From assembly GCF_030272615.1 (NCBI RefSeq), contig NC_081405.1, positions 20,107,047 to 20,171,046 of the forward strand: a stretch of 64,000 nt of DNA, in the 5' to 3' direction. Under the pieces are notes generated by a model, which did not search any database, was not told where the DNA came from, and saw only the letters and a program-made list of their open reading frames with translations. Source of the stretch: Cryptomeria japonica. Lineage: Eukaryota > Streptophyta > Pinopsida > Cupressales > Cupressaceae. Position numbers and translations under genes: made by a program. This document shows, piece by piece, positions 1 through 10,429 of this stretch; positions within the stretch are counted from its first letter, which is position 1, and every line of letters begins with the position of its first letter.

Positions 1-68
1 TTATGGTATAGGGGAGACCGCGACCATATTACAGGTCCATTTGGCTAACCCTAATTTCATTTTCCTCC

Positions 69-77
69 TATAAAAGG
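69..77 (+). promoter_or_regulatory. TATA box of the antisense PMD gene
   Basis: TATAAAAGG lies 73 bases before the putative start codon at 150, followed by a purine-rich stretch. The spacing suits an RNA polymerase II core promoter with initiation near base 100. It reads toward the retrotransposon's own 5' end, so it would drive an antisense transcript. The call rests on motif and spacing only. Confidence 0.5.
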
Positions 78-310
78 GGAAAAGGGCTTGAATTAGATTC
101 ATTTGTGCTTTGTTGACTTTGGAGAAAGAGAATTTGGTCTGTAGAGAAAATGCCTATTCCGTATCATAGACACCATTTCGAGCGCGTTCAGAGGTACCGG
201 AGACCTGCAGCGTGTGGACCACCAGTAAGTCAACATTTTTGACCCTCTTGTGATTTTTTATTTGGTCATTTTTAGTCATTTTTTGATTTTCAAAGTTCGG
301 GTTTAACGGT

Positions 311-769
311 TTAGCGTGTCTAGGGCATAGATTAGCACATACGAAGTTTGAAGTAGCGCATCGAGTCAAATTTTAGGGGTCGCGTCCGAAATAGATAGGA
401 TAGCGCATAAAAGAAATAGGTTAGCGCATATAGGTAGAATAGCGCATGGAAACCGTCGGGTAGCGCATCAATTCAACAGGTTAGCGCGTAGGGTAGACCT
501 AGCACATAGGGGTCGCAGGGGTTCGCATAGGTAAGGGGGTTTAGCGCGTAGGGATAACCTAGCGCATAGGGCCAAATGGGTAGCACCTAGGAGGTGTAGA
601 TTAGCGCGTAGAGTCAGTCTAGTGCATAGGGTAGGTTAGGTGGTGCATGGGGGGAAAATTTTAGCGCGTAGAGTCAGTCTAGCGCATAGGGTAAATAGAT
701 TAGCGCGTAGGAAAAGCAGCCTAGCACGTGGGGGTTTTTTTAGCACATTGGGTATCTGTTTTAGCGCAT
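311..769 (+). repeat. Array A: TTAGCGCAT motif at 18-21-bp spacing
   Basis: Units (counted from the base before TAGCGC) begin at 311, 332, 353, 373, 400, 421, 439, 460, 481, 499, 520, 541, 559, 580, 601, 619, 640, 661, 679, 700, 721, 740 and 761. Steps are mostly 21, with 18 at every third step between 421 and 700, so a 60-bp higher-order unit (21+18+21) repeats five times. Variation is mainly GCGC to GCAC, GTGC or GCGT, as expected from CpG decay. The orientation is opposite to arrays B and C in the same element. Confidence 0.9.
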
Positions 770-970
770 CGGGAAAATTTTTACGAGATGAGCTGATTTG
801 AAATTTTGTTTTGGTTTGTCTGTCATGATTTTATGCTTTTGTCCAATATGAGTGTTGATATAACTTGTTTTGATTTGTGATTTTCCAAGTTATGTATAGA
901 TATCAATGTGTTGTGTTGATCAAAATATGATTTATTTGCGTGTTCTATTTCAAGTTCAATGTGTGAAGCC

Positions 971-1140
971 TGAGTTGTGTTACAAGCTGATATGGGTTGG
1001 AAACTTGAGTTGTGTTACAAGCTGATATGGGTGGGAAACTTGAGTTGTTTTACAAGTTTATGTGATTTTGGAGACTTGAGTTGTGTTACAAGTTTTGATA
1101 TGGTTTTTGATAATTTGAGTTGTTTTACAAGTTGATATGA
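971..1140 (+). repeat. Tandem repeats of 33-40 bp in the PMD intron
   Basis: Five imperfect copies of a unit containing TGAGTTGTGTTACAAG, with variants TTGTTTTACAAG, followed by TGATATGG-type sequence. Copies start near 971, 1004, 1039, 1078 and 1117. This is a simple minisatellite with no coding capacity, lying between the 21-bp array and the splice acceptor. Confidence 0.8.
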
Positions 1141-3138
1141 AATGATAGGATTTTGAACTTGATGTAGATGAGCAAATTGTTTCATGTTGTTGATATAAGT
1201 TTGATTTTGATATCTTTGTTTTGATGTGGAAACTGATATTGGATTTGTTTTGCTTGTTGACAGGAGCGATTGGGCGTGGTTTAGTCACGGGAGAGATTTC
1301 CCAGACCATGGACATTGATACTGCGGTTGTCGCAGGCTGATCTCGATATTATCAAGAGATGTGGGTTGACTTCCCTCTTAGATATGCCTCGGTTCACTGT
1401 GAACTGGGGGCTATTGACAACACTTGCGGAGAGGTGGCACAGTGATACGAACACCTTCCATTTTGCCACTGGAGAGATGACAGTCACACCAGAGGACTGT
1501 TACCGGATTTTGCACATCCCTGTAGTAGGGGCACTACTACCATATGAGCAGTCAGAGGAGGGTGGCACAGAGGCACTGCGCCGTATTTTTCAGGATGATA
1601 CCGTCTACGGCTATGAGATCCCATGGTAGGAGTTTTTGGACCTAGATTATGCACTGCTGCCATCCGTACTAGTAGGGTTCATTGGTGGATTCCTTTGTCC
1701 TGATCGCAGGTCAAAGGGATTCTCGGTGGGATGGGGGCTGGTTTTGGAGGAGATGGTCACTCAGGGCGGGAGGTTTGCATGGGGGTCAGCTATGCTGGCC
1801 CATTTATACAGGGGTCTGCATGAGGTAGTATACCTCGGTTATGGCAGTTTGTCAGCTGGCGTGACATTATTACAGGTATGGTGCTGGGAGCACATTCCAG
1901 CAGCGAGGCCACTAGCAGACAGGGACGGGCCCGTAGGATGTGCATATGCCTATGGATACAGGGGTCTAGTTGTCCAGCGTAAGCTGAGCAAACTAGAGCA
2001 TTGGAGGAGAGTACTGGATGATATAGATATGGTCACCTGGCGACCGTATACAAGATGTGAGGTGTGGGCTGAGGATGGGCTGGAGATGCCCTTTGTATTT
2101 ATGACCAGGTACCTGATCGGGAGGACCCCGTTCGTTATAGAGAGGTTTGTGGTTACCCAAGTTTTGAGGCAGTTTGGGCGCTAGCAGGGTATTCCTCAGG
2201 GAGCGTGCCTATATGCACGACGGCAGTAGGATGTAGCGGATTGGGGGCCGACCATTGATAGTGTAGTGGCGGTGGAGGAGTTTGTGGGGTTGGCTGGGTA
2301 GATATGGGATTATGCCCCTGAGATTCAGGATGCGGGCATGATGGATGAGTTTGCTCGATTGTTTGTTGCGCGGGCGGTGGCCAGGATATCTGATCTTGAG
2401 GAGATGAGGCCAGCCTTCAATTCAGATGAGGAGGAGGGAGACGGGGGAGACGACAGAGATGATGGGGAGGATGGAGGAGGAGGACGAGGGAGAGGAGCCA
2501 GAGGTAGGCGGGGAGATAGAGGGAGGAGAGGGGATAGAGGTGTGGATAGAGCGGTGAGACAAGGGAGGATAGATAGGGGGAGAGGTGGATTGGCGATCGG
2601 AGCCGGTGGAGAGGGGAGAGTGAGGGAGGTGCTAGCTGCAGTGGGTGGTACAGAGGAGGCTATGCGACTAGCTCAGAGGAGGAGGACAGATGTGCTCCCA
2701 CCTCCAGCACCGAGGACAGGGCGAGTGGGAGGGGTTCCTCCAGCATAGGTACCACTATGGGTTCGGGTCTCAGGTCATATGGAGGATGCTCAGATACGGA
2801 CTCTACAGATTACTGTACAGCAGCTGCAGGCACAGATTTTGACCTATCAGCGGCAGATTTCTTAGTTGACCACTGAGCGAGATACCGAGATAGAGCGACG
2901 GGGACGAGCGGAGAAGGTGGTGTCCAGCATGTAGAGAGCAGCAACGGGTGGTTCGATGAGAGACACCCTGAGAGAGTTGGCGCTGAGAGCCCAGGAGGCA
3001 GAGTATTATCGGCGGCACTATGAGGCTGTAGTACCCAGGGATCGCCGAGTACAGAGTTTTGCACAGTCGAGATCTAGTCGATCTCGAGCTACTGGATCAC
3101 GGTCTGAGAGCCGAGGTGTTACGGGGCCACTGAGATAG

Positions 3139-4620
3139 GACCCTCTTGGGGATCCAGGGGCGGGTGCATCTGGAGCGAGACCATCTCCGTCAGGGGATAG
3201 TCATACTTGAGAGACATGGTCTCGGTTGTATTTTGGAGCATTGTATTCTTTGTACTGGACACAGTTTTTGACACATTTTGTACATTTGGATCATTTTGAG
3301 ATATATATATTCGGCACCATTTGCTTTGATCATCTGATGTGTTTATATGGATGCATGTTATGTGGGCTATTTTGTTTATGTGATGCAATGTTTTTATATG
3401 CTGTGAGATGTATCTTGAAAATGAGATGTATGATTGGATATGCGGTGTGATGTATCTTAAAATGACATAGATGATTTGATTTGCAACTAAATGCAAAATG
3501 ATATGCAATGATGTTTAAAATGATATGCAGTGATGTTAAAATGATATGAAATGATGTTAAAATTATATGTAATGATGTTAAAATGATATGTAATGATGTT
3601 AAAATGATGTTAAAATGATATGCAACTAATTGTAAAATGATATGCGACTAATGTTTTTGGAGCATCCCTCATTCTTTATTTGCCATCCGATATAGCCATT
3701 CGTTTGCTTTCTTTGTAGATATCATCATTGAGCATTGATTTGTTTAGGATATGTTGAAAATTTATACAAGCATAATGGTATAATTGAACCATAATGACCT
3801 GAGAAAAATTTACATGATTTTTGATTTTGCAAGATAGCACAAGCATCAAGGTATAATTGAACCAGGATGACCTGAGTGTGTATTGCGTAAACAGACAAGA
3901 TTAGATCATTTGTATGCGTGAAGTGGAATTAGGCCTTCAGTGATATTTGATGTATCACATCTCGAGGCATGTATTCACACAGTACAAGTGATCGCCTCCC
4001 AGACAGAAGACTAAGAAAATGTTGGAAGTTCCCCTTGATCTCTAGCGTTGAAGCGTTTTGTGAGAAAAAGGAAAAGAAAATCCAAATTTGAAAAAGTTCA
4101 AAATGCAAAAATAGTCAAGATTTTTATACAAGAATGCAACATTTAGTACTTCAGAAAATCATCTATCCTTGGTATTTTTGTGAATTGTTTTGTGTTGCGA
4201 TGAAGCGTAGTTTTGGTTGTTGGATGTCATGCTCTGGAGTTTTGCAAATAGCCTTGATGTCTTGAATGTTTACCAATTTTTATATGATTGGAATTCCCCT
4301 AGCTGAGTGTGCCTCTTGATGTGAATATGTACAGTGATTTCCAAGCCACGGTGGGATGTGGTAAAAGGATATATATAGACAAATCAGGATAGTGACTACG
4401 CTAAGTATGTCCTGAATGGATATGCGCTAAGTGTCAGGCGATGGCCGATAGTGTTTATATGGATAAAATGGTATGGAGATAGATAGAGGAGCCGTTCTTT
4501 CACAAGAGCGCCTGTTGACCAGGTTTTCACCATTTGTTTTTATTTGTACTTTATGTTTTTGCTTTTTTCTGGATTTTTTTTTGATTTTTTTGTTTATTTT
4601 AGCTTTTTCCGTGCACTAGG
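3139..4620. other. Non-coding 3' region between integrase and antisense gene
   Basis: AT-rich DNA without a credible ORF. It is homologous to 32060-33137 plus 38357-38510 of copy 2: both share a block with TATACAAGCATAATGGTATA (about 3765 and 32413) and a block with GATAGATAGAGGAG just before the end of integrase. Conservation in two diverged copies shows it is a normal part of the element rather than a later insertion. Confidence 0.6.
3495..3625. repeat. 21-bp tandem repeat, about 5.5 copies
   Basis: Units begin at 3495, 3517, 3538, 3559, 3580 and 3601 (the last truncated), each of the form AAAATGATATG followed by NNATGATGTT. The period is 21 bp (22 once). Copy 2 has a related but differently organised repeat at 32094-32220. 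The sequence is unrelated to the TTAGCGCAT arrays although the period is the same. Confidence 0.85.
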
Positions 4621-4624
4621 CCAC

Positions 4625-5901
4625 TTAAGTGTAGTACCTCTTTAGATGGATGCTGTTAGTTAGTTCGTCGAGCACATCTCCTTCAGAATTTGTTAGCTGA
4701 TAGGCACCTGATCCATAGACTGATATGATAATATAGGGACCCAACCAGTTAGGTTCAAATTTCCCTTTCTTTTCTCGATCTTGCTGATTTCTTGGATTTT
4801 CTTTGAGGACTAGGTCACCAACCTTGAAGTTGCGGGGAATGACCTTGTGATTGTAGCTCCTGCACATGCGTTGTTGATATGCTTTGAGATGAGTGTAAGC
4901 ATGTTGATGTCTTTCATCTAATAGTTCAAGTTCTTGCAGTCGGTTAACTTGATACTCTTCATCTGGGATTAAACCTTTCAAAGAGACTCTGAGAGATGGG
5001 ATTTCTACCTCTAGGGGTAAAATAGCTTCTGATCCATATACCAATGAGTATGGTGTTGCTCCTGTAGGTGTGCAGATGCTGGTTCTGTATGCCCAAAGTG
5101 CTGATTGAGTTGTACATGCCAATCTTTTCCTGCATCATTCACTGTTTTCTTGAGGATTTTCAGGATTGTTTTGTTAGATGCTTTTGCTTGACCATTGCCC
5201 TGCGGGTAGTATGGTGTAGAGAACCTATGTTGGATTTTGAATTTTTCACATAGTTCTTGGACATTTTGATTCTTGAAAGGCCGTCCATTATCTGTGATGA
5301 TTGAACTTGGAATACCATATCTGCAGATCAGATAATTGAGGATAAAAGAGGCAATTTGTTTCCCAGTCACTGTGGTCATGGGAACTGCTTCGATCCATTT
5401 GGTAAAGTATTCTGTTGCTGTTATAATGAACTTGTGTCCATTTGAAGACAAAGGATAAATTTTGCCAACCGGGTCTAGTCCCCACTGACAAAAGGGCTAG
5501 GATGTTGTAAATGGCTGTAGTTCCTGTGCTGGTGCATGTATGAGATTACCATGGATTTGGCATTTAGGACATTTCTTGGCGAAGTGATATGAGTCCTTTT
5601 CCATGGTAGGCCAGTAGTATCCCATCCGTAGAAGCTTTTTAGCAAGAGTAGTGCCACTTGAATGTGTGCCACAAATACCTTCATGAAGCTCGTGTAAAGC
5701 AGAATCAGAATCATTACGATCAAGGCAACGAAGAAGAGTACCATCGAGACCTCGACGATATAAAGTATCGGCGGTAAGGGTGTAACGGGCAGCTTGTCGG
5801 ATAAAGTTACGTTTTTGGTTACGGGATTGGTCAATTGGTAAGATATTATGCTTGAGGTAGTCGTATATTGGTCCATATAGCTGAGAATCTGAACCAGTCA
5901 A
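4625..5901 (-). pseudogene. Integrase domain of copy 1 pol
   Basis: Ty3/gypsy integrase, which would join element cDNA to host DNA in the nucleus. The N-terminal zinc module is visible (HELHEGICGTH, then CPKCQIHG at about 5560). The core shows the first Asp in WGLDPVGKI and the second in IITDNGRPF. The usual Glu in the PQxNGQxE motif is Lys here (PQGNGQAKASNK), so the DDE triad is broken. Translation breaks at a TAG near 5497 and by a frameshift near 5118. The remaining C-terminal part contains LVYGSEAILPLEVEIPSLR and ends in a GPY-like segment (NWLGPYII) and LKRYYT. No chromodomain follows, in keeping with the Tat lineage. Confidence 0.88.
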
Positions 5902-6099
5902 GGCATAGATAACATGGGAATCAAAGTGGTTATAGGCGGGGGAGAACAGTTGCTCTACCAGGAACTCGTAACGACTCTATTGCTCTGGAATTTGTAGTAA
6001 TGAAGCGATAGTAGCCATTGCATCGGCTGCTTTGTTGTTCAACCTTGGTATTTGCTAGAAGGTGATGTGCACAAAATACTGTTTGAAGTCATCCACCAT

Positions 6100-6459
6100 T
6101 CACTTGTAGGGTAGTAACTTGTCATCCTTTGTCTGATAGTCGTTGTTGATTTGATGGACGACCAGTTGTGAGTCTCCATAGACTTTTAACTTTGTGATTT
6201 TCCATTCTACGACCATTTTGATGCCTGTGACCAGTGCCTCATATTCAACCACATTATTTGTGCATGGAAACATGAGCCTATATGATTTTGGTATAGTGTG
6301 TCCTTCAGGAGTGATGAACAGAATGCTAGCACCAGAACCATGTTGTGTATAGGATCCGTCAAAGTATAGGGTCCATTGTTTAGTAAAAAGAGCAAGAACA
6401 TCCCTATCTAGAAATTCAATCTCCATGGTGTGTTTGTCGGGGAGTGGTGCTTCAGCCAA
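6100..6459 (-). pseudogene. Second (archaeal-type) RNase H domain of copy 1
   Basis: A separate RNase H domain between the ordinary RNase H and integrase. It reads YFDGSYTQHGSGASILF, then TNNVVEYEALVTGIK, then VYGDSQLVVHQINND, giving Asp, Glu and Asp active-site residues in the expected order. This RVT_3-like domain is the hallmark of plant Tat elements, which carry two RNase H modules. The domain would remove RNA from the RNA-DNA hybrid during reverse transcription. It is uninterrupted over about 119 codons here. Confidence 0.88.
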
Positions 6460-6489
6460 CTGATCTACAATTGCTTGTCCCTTGATGAC

Positions 6490-6904
6490 TCATCTTTCTG
6501 TGTATTGGATGTCAAATTCACTAAGAATCATGACCCATTTAGCTAATCGGCCTGTAAGAGCGGCCTTGCTGAGTAGATATTTGAGAGGATCAATTTTTGC
6601 TACTAGCTTAATGGTATGTGCTAGCATATAATGTCGGAACTTCTGAGATACAAAGACCACTGTTAGGCAAGCCTTTTCAATGAATGTATAGTTGAGTTCA
6701 TATCCATTCAATGTCCTACTGATATAATATATGGCGCGTTCCTTCCCTTGTTGATCTTCTTATGCCAATAGTGCCCCCAGTGATATATCTGTTGTTGAGA
6801 TATATAAGATGAGAGGCTTTCCTGCGACTGGTGGTACCAGAACTGGTGGATTCATCAGGTACTGTTTGATTTGGTAAAAAGATTCTGCACACTTGGCCTC
6901 CCAT
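6490..6904 (-). pseudogene. RT connection and first RNase H of copy 1
   Basis: Continuation of reverse transcriptase into the standard gypsy RNase H. Recognisable pieces are the region around PPVLVPPVAGKPLILYIS, the TFIEKACLTVVFVSQKFRHY segment and PLKYLLSKAALTGRLAKW followed by EFDIQY. Part is in a different frame from the RT, and an in-frame TAA interrupts it near 6762. The same region in copy 2 is where the 7.65-kb element inserted. Confidence 0.8.
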
Positions 6905-7669
6905 TTGAATGGTACATTTTTGTGTAGTAAATGGTTAAATGGGAGACTTTTATCTGCTAGCTGAGCGATGAATCACTTGATTGATTGAAGTCGTCCTTGT
7001 AGAGATCTAAGTTGACTGATATTCTTTGGTGGTGGCATGTCCATAATGGCTTGTACCTTTGCTGGATCTACTTCAATACCTTTAGCTGAGACAATGTAGC
7101 CTAGTAACTTCCCTGATGTTACCTCGAAGACACATTTCTTAGGGTTGAGCCTGACCTGGAATTTCTCTAATCGATCAAAAATCTTTGTTTAGGATGACAA
7201 GATGTTCAGCTCTAGTGAAGGATTTAGCTAATAAATCATCCATATAGTCTTCCATAAATGTGTGCATCATGTCATGGAAGATTGTTGTCATTGCTCTTTG
7301 ATAAGTGGCCCCTGCATTCTTTAAGCCAAAAGGCATAACATTCCAGCAATACGTTCCCCAAGGATAGGTGAACGCTATTTTATCTTGATCTTCAGGAGCT
7401 ATTTTGATTTGATTATAGCCTGAGAAACCGTCCATTAGTGAGAGCATTGCATGGCCTGCTGTGAGATCTACAATTATGTCGATACTGGGTAGGGAAAAGT
7501 CATCCTTTGGACAAGCTTTGTTGACGTCTCTGAAGTCAGTGCAGATTCTGATACTACCATCTGGTTTTGATACTGGAATGATGTTGGAAATCCATTCTGC
7601 ATAGTCAATGGGTCGGATGAATCCAACATCTAATAGTTTCTTTAGTTCAGTTTTGACCATGAGTGCCAC
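6905..7669 (-). pseudogene. Reverse transcriptase domain of copy 1
   Basis: Ty3/gypsy RT, which copies element RNA into DNA. The core motifs are PVSKPDGSIRICTDFRDVNK, LMDGFSGYNQIKI, PFGLKNAGATYQR and the catalytic YMDDLL (Tyr at about 7246). Palm and thumb continue past a frameshift near 7175 with VRLNPKKC and QLRSLQGRL. The first 164 codons are open. RT lies upstream of both RNase H modules and integrase, as in Ty3/gypsy and unlike copia. Confidence 0.92.
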
Positions 7670-8653
7670 CTATGGATTCATCTTTTGTAGCTTTTGCTTG
7701 ACTGGCTTAACTCCTGTAGAAATGGACAAGTGATGCATGATTAAGTGTGGATCTACTCTGGGCATATCAGCATATGACCAAACAAAGTTAATTTGTTGTC
7801 CTTTAAAGAAGATGATGAATGCCGATCTTTCTTCCTCTGTCAGAGATTCTGCAAGGTGTATGTTTCTGGCTGCTTCTATGGTACCAATGTTGATTGATTG
7901 AGTGGGCTCAATCAAAATGGGTGATCACTCATGAAAGTGTTCAGGAAGAGTGTCAAGTCTCCCATCGTTAGGTGCCTTAAAAAGGTTTTCACCCTCAGAT
8001 GCGTCCTTTATTTTTACTTTTTTGTGATCTAGAGCTGCCATTGACTGGTTTTCAACATCAGATCCCTTATTTGGTTCATTTTTGCGACTGAGAGACTTGG
8101 CACTCCCTATTTTGTAGATATCGTTACTTTGTTCACTGGTAGAGCCTATTTCCGGATTTATGGTACATAGATAATGGATAATAGATTCATCATCTGGGAA
8201 AATTGGTATATCATGGATTTCAAGTTCATCCCAGTCGATGAGGTTAGGAAAGACAAGTGGTAAGGAATCATTGGGTGGATCAAGTTCGGCTACTGTGAGT
8301 GTTAGGACAGAGTTTGCATCGTGATGGTTCTTGGTTTTAAAGAAGTTTAGGATTTCGTCGAGGTCTTCGATGGTATTATCTTCCACATAGACTTGTTCAT
8401 AATGTTCCTGTTCGCTTTCCTTGGCGTCATAGAGATTTTGTGGTCCAAATTCAAAAGGTCTATCTTTTGCGTTATGTTCTTCTTGAGAAAGGGATATAGA
8501 ATCAGTATCATCAGGGATATCTATAGTAGCATTGGAGCAGATACCCCATTCATATTCATTGGAATCTGTCTCATAGGCATCATCCCAGATTCTATCGGTG
8601 CTGCAAACTAGTATGTTGTATGGTGAAAACAAATCTTTGATAATGGATACCAT
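7670..8653 (-). pseudogene. Protease-RT linker of copy 1
   Basis: Acidic linker in the pol frame between the G-patch-like segment and RT. It has two open segments (8653-7925 and 7915-7670) separated by a stop. It contains LDPPNDSLPLVFPNLIDWDE and ends with TEEERSAFIIFFKGQQINF and YADMPRVDPHLIMHHLSI, the usual run-in to gypsy RT. Copy 2 has a clearly homologous linker at 49350-50230. Confidence 0.75.
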
Positions 8654-8671
8654 TTTGATGGTTTTTGTTGA

Positions 8672-9418
8672 TTATGTATCAGATCCGTCTTCTACTTGCT
8701 GGATTTGTTCATAGACTGTGCTTCCTTGGGGAGAAATAATGGTATTTGGAGATGACATGATGTGTTCTTGAGACATTGGTGTTTGAATATGAGCTACTGC
8801 TGTAGATAGGGCCTTCTTATGACTTAGAAGCTTTCCCTGATGCAACTTCTGATCTTGACGTTCCCATGCCTTGCAGATTGTTTCTACTGATTCAAAGAGT
8901 GCTTCCTGCCAGGATTCTTCTTTGTACTTCTTCTTCACCTTCCATTGAGCTTTTGTAGTTGTGTGTGGCGACCTTTTCAATAGGAACGTGAGTTTAGAAC
9001 CCAATCCTTCTTTGTTTCTACTAGGTTGTGAAGGAAGATCTATAGGTTCAGTGACTCCTTCTTTGCGTTTCTCAATAGGTCCTTTACCACCATATCCCAT
9101 TTGCTTCATGATTAAGTAGCCTTTTCCATACAGGTGTGTTGGTAGAACAATGTCCAGAGCGGCAGCTCTATGATCTTCTTCCTCATCTTTGTATAACCAG
9201 CTAAGAACATCTTTGTCTTCTGATTCATGTGCGAGAGTACCCAATTGGATGAAGGTACCATCAAATTTAGTGATGGGCTGAGTGGCCAGATGTGTTGATG
9301 TAGTAGGCAAACCATGCGATCTAGGTGATGTTGGTGATGTGCTAAACATAACAGTTCCAAAGAGTATTCTCCCATGCCTTGGTCTTTGATTTGCATTTTC
9401 TGTTTGAAGTCTCCCCAT
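8672..9418 (-). pseudogene. G-patch-like segment after protease, copy 1
   Basis: Open segment of 248 codons in a frame shifted by one from gag-protease. It contains WLYKDEEEDHRAAALDIVLP and then MKQMGYGGKGPIEKRKEG. The latter matches the G-patch-like stretch (glycine-rich, after an MGY turn) found downstream of protease in many plant gypsy elements. A C-terminal coil and a SPQGSTVYEQIQ motif follow and are conserved in copy 2. The frame change near 9360 is probably a decay frameshift, because copy 2 shows the same protein order. Confidence 0.6.
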
Positions 9419-9599
9419 AAGGAGTTTGATTTTGCTGTTGGTGGATCTGATGTTGAAGATCGCTGCTTTTCTCTATTATGAGGAACCAAACTGTCTTGGG
9501 CTGCCCCCATTGCGTTGCAATGTTGAAATGGATTATGATCAGTTGATATGGAGATTTCTTGTCCATCATAAGGAAACTTGACACACTGGTGATATGTGG

Positions 9600-9915
9600 A
9601 AGGTACTGCTTGCATTTCATGTATCCAAGGTCGTCCTAACAAAATATTGTAGGTGAGATCTATGTCTAAGACTTGACATATAGTATCCTTTTGTACTGGT
9701 CCTACTTGAATAGGTAATATCACTGTTCCTTTAGAGGACCTTTCCTCATCATCATATGCTTTTATGGTAATGTTCTTGCAAGGATCAATAGATTCTTCTT
9801 AGAAGCCTAATGCATAGATAAGCTGTAAAGTACATATATTAAGTCCGGCTTCTCCATCTATTAAGACTCTTTTTACTCGGTGTTTGCAAACAATGACTTC
9901 AATGTGGAGAGGAGT
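9600..9915 (-). pseudogene. Aspartic protease of copy 1
   Basis: Retropepsin-like domain that would cleave the polyprotein. The active site reads RVLIDGEAGLNICTL (Asp at about 9858), where copy 2 has LIDGGADLNICTL; this is the Asp-Gly variant of Tat proteases rather than DTG. The domain continues past TAA at 9799-9801 to LPIQVGPVQKDTICQVLDID and the typical NILLGRPWI flap-end motif. It is in frame with gag upstream. Confidence 0.8.
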
Positions 9916-10429
9916 ATTATGCGGATGACTCAAGGAAGTATTGTCATGCTCTGAGAAGGTAAGGTTATGAGGTCCTGTCATATGGGCGACCATGGCTTGA
10001 AATCTGTTTGTATCCATATTTTGAGGTACATTTGTTTCCAATAGCGCTTGCTCCAATATTTCTTTGTGCTTTGGTGATAGTTTCAATAATTCCAGGATAG
10101 ATATCTGAGCTGGAGTCTTGCGTAGTTGGCTAACCAAGTCATATTGGATTTTTGGTGTGGTAGTTGTAGGTGCAGTATGTCCCTTCAAGACATATTTATG
10201 AGTTCGGGTTGTTACATTGACAGATTCATGATCATGCCGATCTCGAATGGTGATGACATTGACTTGATGATCTTCAGCTGAGATGTAGTTGATGGTGTTG
10301 TTGTAGATGTGATTAATACGAGCTCCACGTGTATCATCCGAAGTTGATGCTCCATCTTTGTTGTAATTTGGGAGAGAATTTTTGAAGGCTCCGTGATCAC
10401 CATTTGTTTTAAGACCATCCATCGTTAAA

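Larger units (their letters stand above)
225..1263 (+). other. Putative intron of the antisense PMD gene
   Basis: GT-AG intron of 1,039 bp with donor A/GTAAGT and an acceptor of T-rich sequence ending GTTGACAG. Exons on both sides are in phase 0, which supports the model. It contains two repeat blocks listed separately: the TTAGCGCAT array and a run of 33-40-bp repeats. No coding potential is visible inside. Confidence 0.55.
150..3138 (+). pseudogene. Plant mobile domain (PMD, MAIN-like) gene carried antisense in the retrotransposon
   Basis: Two-exon model. Exon 1 (150-224) is 25 codons from ATG to a GTAAGT donor at 225. Exon 2 starts after TTGACAG at 1264 and is in the same phase. The PMD (aminotransferase-like) signature is clear around codons 40-80 of exon 2, including LAERWHSDTNTFHF and GEMTVTPEDCYRILHIP. 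A second PMD block (about 1636-2180) includes VGFIGGFLCPD and WCWEHIPAARPL. Then come an Asp/Glu patch and an Arg/Gly-rich stretch (2420-2620) and a Gln-rich coiled-coil tail (2780-3060) ending at TAG 3136. The frame is never shifted over about 625 codons, but TAG interrupts it at 1282, 1627, 2182, 2227, 2299, 2746, 2863 and 2932. PMD proteins act in plant transcriptional silencing, and PMD copies are known inside gypsy and Mutator-like elements. Function of this copy is doubtful because of the stops. Confidence 0.75.
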
